Virus record (IMG/VR): IMGVR_UViG_3300044695_004133
Location: 1-60,950 of that record
Direction: 5' to 3' (one strand)
DNA from: a virus
Length of the DNA: 60,950 nt
The translations under genes were made by a program, and so were the position numbers. Below the pieces are notes generated by a model. That model ran no database searches. It saw only the letters and a program-made list of their open reading frames with translations, and had not been told where the DNA came from. Positions 56,579 through 60,950 of the stretch are shown here, in pieces (position 1 is the stretch's first letter; the number at the start of each line of letters is the position of its first letter).

Positions 56579-56995
56579 ATGAGCAGACAAATCACAGTAA
56601 AGGTAGCAACAAGCAAAGTAATCAAGGCACTAGAGGCTCGTCTAGCAACGCTAGAAAATGATTACAACACACAGACAGCAAAGGAAGCAAAGTTCGGCAA
56701 AGCGCAAGAAGCGTGGCGCAAGGAAATTGCTAAGTGGGCTATTGCCAACTTCTCAAAGGCTGAGAACCTTCGCACAAACTATCGTCAATGGAACAACACT
56801 CTCAATGTTGATTTTGACATCATCACAAAGGAAGGCAACTTCCCTGCTGAACCTGAAAAGGACTTTGAGGTTATCCATCAGCACCAGTATCGTGAGATGA
56901 AAGAGGACATCACAAATGCCCTAACAATTCTCAAGATGACAGATGAGGAAACAGTAAATGCTTCTACAATGAAGCAGATTGCTAAGTATCTCTAA
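56579..56995 (+). CDS. Helical early protein
   Basis: 138 residues from ATG 56579 (MSRQITVKVATSKVIKALEA); the ATG at 56522 is inside the promoter. Long coiled-coil helices (LEARLATLENDYNTQTAKEA) then a mixed C-terminal half (VDFDIITKEGNFPAEPEKDF). Basic N-terminus. Similar proteins occur among actinophage early genes (recalled). No function known. Confidence 0.75.
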   Translation: MSRQITVKVATSKVIKALEARLATLENDYNTQTAKEAKFGKAQEAWRKEIAKWAIANFSKAENLRTNYRQWNNTLNVDFDIITKEGNFPAEPEKDFEVIHQHQYREMKEDITNALTILKMTDEETVNASTMKQIAKYL

Positions 56996-57022
56996 ATAGG
57001 TTTTGGGGGGTTAGCACACAAA

Positions 57023-57088
57023 GTCTAGACACCTAAACCCAAACGACCTGAGTAAGTCGCAAAACTGCTCAACCCTTCGGGGCTAGAC
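57023..57088 (+). ncRNA. Possible three-way-junction RNA
   Basis: Closing stem GTCTAG/CTAGAC (57023-57028 with 57083-57088), hairpin CGAC/GTCG (57044-57059, 8-base loop) and hairpin CCC-TTCG-GGG (57073-57082). It follows the stop at 56995 and ends just before a promoter; the -35 region overlaps its 3' strand. Confidence 0.48.
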
Positions 57089-57113
57089 AAACTCTAGTTC
57101 TAAATGCTATAAT
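57084..57113 (+). promoter_or_regulatory. Promoter of a different type (no TGTCRG element)
   Basis: TAGACA (57084-57089), 18 bases, TATAAT (57108-57113), then CTAAGGAAC before ATG 57141. It is the only strong early promoter without the TGTC element and without GAAAGG. Confidence 0.65.
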
Positions 57114-57140
57114 TAAAATCCCTACTAACTAAGGAACAAA

Positions 57141-57383
57141 ATGAAAAATCGTTATCGTGTAGAAATTTATGATGAAGTAAAAGCAAATGATTTAACTATT
57201 TATTCAGAGCAAGGTGTAGACAAAGAATATCTAACTGAATTAGTTTTTTCTAATATGCGCCGATTTAACGGAACAATACGTGCTTATGTTTATGACAACT
57301 TAAAGAAAAAGAAAACAACAGCGCTATTCTTACCAATGGAATTTATTCCTAAGAAAACTGAACTAACTAATTTAGTTGGCTAA
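57141..57383 (+). CDS. Small early protein
   Basis: 80 residues. Beta-alpha pattern (RYRVEIYDEVKANDLTIYSE, EYLTELVFSNMRRF, TIRAYVYDNLKKKKTTALFL), reminiscent of a ferredoxin-like fold. No family recognised. Followed by an 8-bp hairpin TGCAGCGA/TCGCTGCA (57389-57413). Confidence 0.68.
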   Translation: MKNRYRVEIYDEVKANDLTIYSEQGVDKEYLTELVFSNMRRFNGTIRAYVYDNLKKKKTTALFLPMEFIPKKTELTNLVG

Positions 57384-57416
57384 AAAGTTGCAGCGATCTT
57401 CTCTTTCGCTGCAGCT

Positions 57417-57495
57417 GGCCCGCAGAGCTGCGGGGTTATCCACAGCCTTACGACCTACCTGTGGAAAACCCTGAAATTTTGTGATATTGATCACC
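57417..57495 (+). repeat. Intergenic module D with DnaA boxes
   Basis: GGCCCGCAGAGCTGCGGGG hairpin, a perfect DnaA box TTATCCACA (57436-57444), a box on the other strand as TGTGGAAAA (57460-57468), ACCCTGAAATTTTG, then a near-perfect Crp-like site TGTGA-TATTGA-TCACC (57480-57495). Confidence 0.82.
57480..57495. promoter_or_regulatory. Crp/GlxR-type site 6 (9 of 10)
   Basis: TGTGA-TATTGA-TCACC, 38 bases before TGTCAG of promoter 10. Confidence 0.6.
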
Positions 57496-57533
57496 CTAGA
57501 CAATTCGGACATCTTGTAACTAACTATAGATAA

Positions 57534-57555
57534 TGTCAGTGGGTTATGTTATACT
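57534..57555 (+). promoter_or_regulatory. Early promoter 10
   Basis: TGTCAGTGG (from 57534), TATACT (57550-57555). ATCGAAAGG precedes ATG 57587. Confidence 0.82.
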
Positions 57556-57586
57556 CAGTTTATCAACCAATCGAAAGGAAATAAAA

Positions 57587-58594
57587 ATGGCTCATAATCT
57601 CGAAGTCGAAAATGGCGAAGTTGCTTTCGCTCTCCGTGGCGCTCCTGCTTGGCACAACCTTGCAAACCGCATCTTTACAAAAGATGAGGAAGTCACAACT
57701 CAAACAATGCTTGACGAAGCAAAACTTTCCAATTGGAATGTTCGCTTGTCTCCACTGACTGACCACATTTCAGAATCTTGGAATGATGTATCTCAGGCAT
57801 CTCTTGTCATTCGTGACAACCCATTCAATAAGGGAATCGATGTTCTCGCAACTGTCGGCAAGCGTTACAAGCCTGTGCAGAATGAAGAACTATTCGCATT
57901 CGCTGATGCAATTCACGATGCCAATGCTGATTGCCGTTGGGAATCTGCTGGCTCACTAAAAAAGGGTAAAGTTGTTTTCGGAACTGTGGACATTCCACGC
58001 ACTATGGTTCTTGACCCACAAGGCGCTAACGATGAGACAAAACTTTATCTTATCGTATGGACATCACACGATGGTTCTGTTGCTGTTCAAGCAGCCGTTA
58101 CACCTGTTCGTGTTGTATGCCAAAACACTTTGAATCTTGCAATGCGTAATGCTAAGCAATCATTCAAAATTCGTCACACACAATCTGTTGAAGGTCGCAT
58201 TCAGGTTGCTCGTGAAACTCTTGGGCTTGCTCTTGGATACTTTGATGAATTCGAAGTTCAAGCAAAAGCGCTTTACTCTCAGGCAATTACTGATGCTGAA
58301 TTCTCTAAGTTGATTCAAACAATTTATCCTAAGCCAGATAAAGATGCATCTAAGGTTGCACTAACTAAGTGGGAGAATAAGGTTGTCTTGCTTGATGACC
58401 TTTACCATAACTCACCAACTAACGCTACAATCAAGGGAACTAAGTGGGGTGCGTTCAATGCACTAACTGAGCGTCTTGATTATTTCCGTTCAGGTCGTGG
58501 CAATTCTGAAACACTAATGGCTGGTGCATCAGGATTTGACCCAATTCTAACCGCTGAAAAAAATAAGTTGTATCGAATGGTTGCAACTTTCTAA
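57587..58594 (+). CDS. DUF932 (phage/plasmid-like TIGR03299) protein
   Basis: 335 residues from ATG 57587 (MAHNLEVENGEVAFALRG); the ATG at 57533 lies inside the promoter. The opening followed by G-A-P-A-W-H-N-L, and YKPVQNEELFAFADAIHD, VCQNTLNLAMRN and KIRHTQSVEGRI are hallmarks of the DUF932 family found on phages and plasmids. Function is unproven. It is the largest early gene, has its own module and promoter, and is followed by a tRNA gene. Confidence 0.9.
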   Translation: MAHNLEVENGEVAFALRGAPAWHNLANRIFTKDEEVTTQTMLDEAKLSNWNVRLSPLTDHISESWNDVSQASLVIRDNPFNKGIDVLATVGKRYKPVQNEELFAFADAIHDANADCRWESAGSLKKGKVVFGTVDIPRTMVLDPQGANDETKLYLIVWTSHDGSVAVQAAVTPVRVVCQNTLNLAMRNAKQSFKIRHTQSVEGRIQVARETLGLALGYFDEFEVQAKALYSQAITDAEFSKLIQTIYPKPDKDASKVALTKWENKVVLLDDLYHNSPTNATIKGTKWGAFNALTERLDYFRSGRGNSETLMAGASGFDPILTAEKNKLYRMVATF

Positions 58595-58633
58595 ATAAAA
58601 AAAATCCTAGGCAAGATTTAAAACTGCCTGCAA

Positions 58634-58707
58634 GATCTCTTAGCTCAGTTGGTTAGAGCGCTACCCTGTCACGGTAGAGGCCACGGGTTCAAGTCCCGTA
58701 GGGGTCG
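58634..58707 (+). tRNA. tRNA-Asp (GTC)
   Basis: Cloverleaf: acceptor GATCTCT/AGGGGTC with two G-T pairs, D stem GCTC/GAGC, anticodon stem CTACC/GGTAG with loop CTGTCAC (anticodon GTC), T arm ACGGG-TTCAAGT-CCCGT. CCA is not encoded. On the opposite strand to the other three tRNAs. Confidence 0.93.
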
Positions 58708-58725
58708 CATCTCAATATATGAGAA

Positions 58726-58785
58726 GGCCCGCAGACCTGAAGGCCAAATGTCCGTTTTACGACTTTTGTAAAAAAACCCCTGAAA
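58726..58785 (+). repeat. Intergenic module E (degenerate)
   Basis: GGCCCGCAGACCTGAAGGCC, AATGTCCGTTTTACGACTTT, then ACCCCTGAAAGC. The hairpin is broken and the DnaA and Crp-like boxes are absent. Precedes promoter 11. Confidence 0.7.
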
Positions 58786-58796
58786 GCTATTGTATA

Positions 58797-58818
58797 TGTC
58801 AGTGGTGCCCGCTATAAT
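58797..58818 (+). promoter_or_regulatory. Early promoter 11, leaderless
   Basis: TGTCAGTGG (from 58797), TATAAT (58813-58818), then 6 bases to ATG 58825, so the start site should be the ATG itself. Confidence 0.82.
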
Positions 58819-58824
58819 ACTCGT

Positions 58825-59478
58825 ATGACAAAATATGAGAAGTATACCTGGGTGTGCACGGGAGACTGTGATGCACTAATCGAATATACAATTAAAGATG
58901 GATTTGGATGGCCTGCAGGTGAGATGAACCTCACATGCCGTTGCAATTCAAACTGCACATTATTGTCAGTGGAAGATGCTACAATACCATATACAGATAC
59001 ACCCCTACCAACGAAAGAGGAAAAAATGGAAACAACAGAAAACGTAGTTCCAGATACATATAACCCTAATCTATTAGTAACCTACAAAGTTATTCGTGGA
59101 TACTCAGATGCAGAATATGCAACTGATAAGGTTACATCAATTGAATGGGACCTGCACAATGCCCGTCAAGCACAAAAAACTAACGGCGTTTTAAATGGCA
59201 AGATTGATGCAGTTAAGGAAATTATCTGCGAGGCATATGCAGACTCACAAGACCAAGACACATTGCGTGAAATTGCTGAAGCGCTATCAATTGAATTAAT
59301 TAAGGAAGTTGAGTGGACCGCATCTATCGAAGTTAGCGGAACATATTCTTACAACATTCTTGAAAATGATTATGACTTAGACCTTGAGTCAGAAATTACA
59401 GATGCTATCTTTGCTGAATCAAACAATGGTAACATTGAAATTGGTGACCAAGAAGTTTGTAATGTGAGGGAAGCATAA
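58825..59478 (+). CDS. Two-part early protein with internal promoter and start
   Basis: 217 residues. The first 67 residues carry five Cys in pairs (VCTGDCD, CRCNSNC), so may bind metal; residues 68-217 are a beta and acidic helix domain (VTYKVIRGYSDAEYATDKVT, EIADALSIELIKEVEW-like). An internal promoter (58964-58985), ACGAAAGAGG and Met68 at 59026 would yield the 150-residue part alone. So one frame may give a long and a short product. TAATG overlap with the next gene. Confidence 0.72.
   Translation: MTKYEKYTWVCTGDCDALIEYTIKDGFGWPAGEMNLTCRCNSNCTLLSVEDATIPYTDTPLPTKEEKMETTENVVPDTYNPNLLVTYKVIRGYSDAEYATDKVTSIEWDLHNARQAQKTNGVLNGKIDAVKEIICEAYADSQDQDTLREIAEALSIELIKEVEWTASIEVSGTYSYNILENDYDLDLESEITDAIFAESNNGNIEIGDQEVCNVREA
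58964..58985 (+). promoter_or_regulatory. Early promoter 12 (inside coding sequence)
   Basis: TGTCAGTGG (from 58964), TACAAT (58980-58985), then ACGAAAGAGG and the in-frame ATG at 59026. Confidence 0.75.
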
Positions 59479-59690
59479 TGTATTTCGAGTTGACTGCTCC
59501 CGATAGGCTATCTATGGAGATGGCCTATTGGGATGCTCAGATGATTGGGCTGGACCCAACTGCATTATCACCGTTGACTTTCAACATTGGAACTGGTAGT
59601 ATTGAGAAGGTAAGTCGCATTCGTGATAAGTATAATCTAACAGAATCATACGTATCAGACTACGAGCCAACAGGATATACAGGGAGATAA
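59478..59690 (+). CDS. Small early protein
   Basis: 70 residues (MYFELTAPDRLSMEMAYWDA, then GLDPTALSPLTFNIGTGSIE). Starts in the stop of the previous gene. Helix-strand mix; no family recognised. Confidence 0.68.
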   Translation: MYFELTAPDRLSMEMAYWDAQMIGLDPTALSPLTFNIGTGSIEKVSRIRDKYNLTESYVSDYEPTGYTGR

Positions 59691-59692
59691 AA

Positions 59693-59848
59693 ATGGATTA
59701 TCAGGATGGATTTGAAGACGGGGTCAAGTTTACTCGTGAAGTAATCATTGCCAATATTAGAGTATGGGCTGAAAAGTCTGAAGATGGAGCAGCATACGAT
59801 GATATTGCTGACCGACTAGAATTTGGAACCGTTGACTATGACATCTGA
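59693..59848 (+). CDS. 51-residue micro-protein
   Basis: MDYQDGFEDGVKFTREVIIA, then NIRVWAEKSEDGAAYDDIAD: an acidic helical protein. The motif DGFEDGVKFTRE is common at the start of small actinophage proteins (recalled). GGGAG precedes ATG. Overlaps the next gene by 11 bases. Confidence 0.65.
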   Translation: MDYQDGFEDGVKFTREVIIANIRVWAEKSEDGAAYDDIADRLEFGTVDYDI

Positions 59849-60047
59849 AGATCTAACTAGATGGATTGGCTGCGATCAATGCGGTACAGCTCAAGCTAGG
59901 TATCTAATTAAACTAGTAGACGGTGAGCTTTTCTTTTGCCACCACCACTATAATAAAAACAAAGAGGCCCTTGACAAGGTCGCCTTTGAAATGATAGAAT
60001 TGAATAAAACCGAAGAAGTACCTCAACTAGAAAAGGCGGAAATATAA
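59838..60047 (+). CDS. Actinobacterial-type zinc-ribbon protein (DUF7455-like)
   Basis: 69 residues from ATG 59838 (MTSEDLTRWIGCDQ). CDQCGTAQARYLIKLVDGELFFCHHHYNKNKEAL gives C-x-x-C ... C-x-x-H, the pattern of a short zinc-ribbon family widespread in Actinobacteria (DRCDRCGAQA...ELLFCAHH; recalled). This is one of the better hints at the host phylum. TAATG overlap with the next gene. Confidence 0.72.
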   Translation: MTSEDLTRWIGCDQCGTAQARYLIKLVDGELFFCHHHYNKNKEALDKVAFEMIELNKTEEVPQLEKAEI

Positions 60048-60451
60048 TGGGAGATAGAGCAAACTTTGGATTCGTCCAACCTAACGGAAATACAATTGTA
60101 CTATACGGTCACTGGGCTGGACATCAAATGCTAGCAAATTTAGCAGAGGCGGTCATTAAGGCCCAAGGACGTTGGTCGGACCCTTCATATGCAACACGTA
60201 TTACAATCAGTCATATGATTGGTGAAGGTTGGGCAATGGAGACAGGCTGGGGCTTGCACGTAAATGAGATTGGTGACAATGAGCACAAGATTGCTGTTGT
60301 CGATTTTCAGCAACAAACATTCAGTCTACACGAAGAGGCGCCTTATTCGGATGAATCAAATAAGGTCCGTGGAATGAAGAATGAAGCAATCTTTACACAG
60401 GACCTAAGTAACTTCTGTGAAAAGTATTCAGACCAATTGGTTCGAGTATAA
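60047..60451 (+). CDS. Conserved early protein (MGDRANFGF type)
   Basis: 134 residues. MGDRANFGFVQPNGNTIVLY, GHWAGHQMLANLAEAVIKA, SYATRITISHMIGE and ETGWGLHVNEIGDNEHKI are highly characteristic of a family present in many actinophages (recalled), function unknown. Starts at the stop of the zinc-ribbon gene. It is followed by a structured RNA and a terminator. Confidence 0.82.
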   Translation: MGDRANFGFVQPNGNTIVLYGHWAGHQMLANLAEAVIKAQGRWSDPSYATRITISHMIGEGWAMETGWGLHVNEIGDNEHKIAVVDFQQQTFSLHEEAPYSDESNKVRGMKNEAIFTQDLSNFCEKYSDQLVRV

Positions 60452-60460
60452 CTAATTAAT

Positions 60461-60547
60461 CTAAGGGTGCCCCTACTAGTCTTCGCAGGCCAGGGGTTAA
60501 CTAAAGCATCGGATTTTACTTTCGTTGGTTACCGATAGCAGCCTTAG
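60461..60547 (+). ncRNA. Candidate three-way-junction RNA upstream of terminator
   Basis: Closing stem CTAAGG/CCTTAG (60461-60466 with 60542-60547), hairpin CCCCT/AGGGG (60470-60474 with 60492-60496) and a bulged hairpin GCATCGG/CCGATAGC (60506-60512 with 60532-60539). Two 13-base stretches, GGTTAACTAAAGC and GGTTACCGATAGC, are similar. No start codon. Confidence 0.6.
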
Positions 60548-60554
60548 TAAGAAT

Positions 60555-60580
60555 CCCTGGATCATGTCCAGGGTTTTTTA
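60555..60580 (+). terminator. Intrinsic terminator of the early cluster
   Basis: A 7-bp stem CCCTGGA/TCCAGGG with a 5-base loop (60555-60573) followed by TTTTTTATT. Confidence 0.92.
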
Positions 60581-60582
60581 TT

Positions 60583-60661
60583 GCCCGCAACAGCTGAGGG
60601 TATATTATTCTGTTTACGATGTCAATATAAAAAGCCCTGAAAATTTGTGATCTTGACCACA
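60583..60661 (+). repeat. Intergenic module F
   Basis: GCCCGCAACAGCTGAGGG, GTTTACGATG, AGCCCTGAAAATTTG and a near-perfect Crp-like site TGTGA-TCTTGA-CCACA (60646-60661). Followed by a different perfect palindrome, GGTGTG-AAA-CACACC (60677-60691). Confidence 0.78.
60646..60661. promoter_or_regulatory. Crp/GlxR-type site 7 (9 of 10)
   Basis: TGTGA-TCTTGA-CCACA, 46 bases before TGTCAG of promoter 13. Confidence 0.6.
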
Positions 60662-60676
60662 TAGCTTGGAAAATGT

Positions 60677-60691
60677 GGTGTGAAACACACC
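60677..60691. promoter_or_regulatory. Perfect palindrome GGTGTGAAACACACC
   Basis: A 6-bp inverted repeat with a 3-base centre, 16 bases before the TGTCAG of promoter 13; a likely operator of a different regulator. Confidence 0.55.
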
Positions 60692-60707
60692 TATAGGGTA
60701 TTCCAAT

Positions 60708-60729
60708 TGTCAGTGGTCCATTGTATAAT
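60708..60729 (+). promoter_or_regulatory. Early promoter 13
   Basis: TGTCAGTGG (from 60708), TATAAT (60724-60729). AACGAAAGG precedes ATG 60757. Confidence 0.85.
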
Positions 60730-60756
60730 TAAGCCATATCAACGAAAGGATATAAA

Positions 60757-60950
60757 ATGCCAAATTGGTGTTACAACACATTAACTATCCAAGGACCTAA
60801 GTCTGAGGTAGATATGATTAAAGATAGATTGAATAAGCCTTTTACATTAGCACAAGAGACATTTGGTATGGGTGATATCTCTACTATGGGGTTCCCCACC
60901 AAAATTGAACAGGTAAGTTATTCTAATCCTGTCTTTGCTTTCTTTAATAT
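60757..60950 (+). CDS. Api92-like ferredoxin-fold protein, partial
   Basis: The first 64 residues are visible (MPNWCYNTLTIQGPKSEV...). MPNWCYNTLT is the signature start of phage Api92-type ferredoxin-like proteins (recalled), which usually continue for another 100-200 residues. The C-terminus lies outside the window. Own promoter and GAAAGG site. Function unproven. Confidence 0.78.
   Translation, partial: MPNWCYNTLTIQGPKSEVDMIKDRLNKPFTLAQETFGMGDISTMGFPTKIEQVSYSNPVFAFFN

Noticed and set aside
1-60950. Integrase, repressor or attachment site indicating a temperate phage
   Set aside because: None seen in the window; lifestyle cannot be decided from it.

Overview
The window is about 61 kb of a tailed double-stranded DNA phage genome (Caudoviricetes, siphovirus-type head and tail genes). 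It is incomplete at both ends: a minor tail gene runs off the left edge and a small early gene off the right. No terminase, integrase, repressor or DNA polymerase is visible, so those must lie outside or be absent. The host is probably a low-GC actinobacterium (inference). The reasons are several leaderless genes placed 6 nt after a TATAAT box, a small zinc-ribbon protein of a type common in actinobacteria, GlxR/Crp-type TGTGA-N6-TCACA boxes before early promoters, and a gene style like that of other actinophages. AT-rich freshwater actinobacteria would fit, but the sequence does not prove it.

Layout. (1) 1-16.8 kb, minus strand: the virion core, read right to left: small protein, portal, protease with scaffold-like tail, major capsid protein, connector and neck genes, tail terminator, major tail protein, frameshifted tail assembly chaperone, tape measure, minor tail proteins. 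A terminator followed at once by a new promoter sits behind both the capsid and the major tail gene, so each can be made in excess. (2) 16.9-43.1 kb, minus strand: a very large appendage region with LamG-like, fibronectin-III, collagen-like, Mtd-like and cupredoxin-like modules. Three receptor-binding-type proteins are each followed by a small assembly-chaperone-like gene. Inside it sits a cassette of a prolyl-4-hydroxylase-like oxygenase, two possible degenerate beta-helix proteins, a GNAT-like protein and a PASTA-NPGF-Hint protein. (3) 43.2-46.5 kb, minus: EF-hand/holin-like protein, class II ribonucleotide reductase (NrdJ) and a glycosyltransferase. (4) 46.5-51.7 kb, mixed strands: lysozyme-like lytic protein, small genes, a candidate structured small RNA, three tRNAs, two HNH proteins, a luciferase-like monooxygenase, a DUF6065-like protein and several zinc-ribbon or membrane micro-proteins. 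(5) 51.8-60.95 kb, plus: a dense array of tiny, often overlapping early genes.

The early region is the most unusual part. Thirteen promoters share an element TGTC(A/G)G exactly 10 nt upstream of the -10 box, mostly followed by an AACGAAAGG ribosome binding site. Six long gaps carry variants of one intergenic module (CCCGCAG hairpin, in two cases perfect DnaA boxes, a CCCTGAAA block). Five perfect and two near-perfect Crp/GlxR-type palindromes lie upstream of these promoters. Three non-coding stretches look like structured 3'-UTR RNAs. Together this suggests the phage ties early transcription, and perhaps replication, to host regulators (inference).
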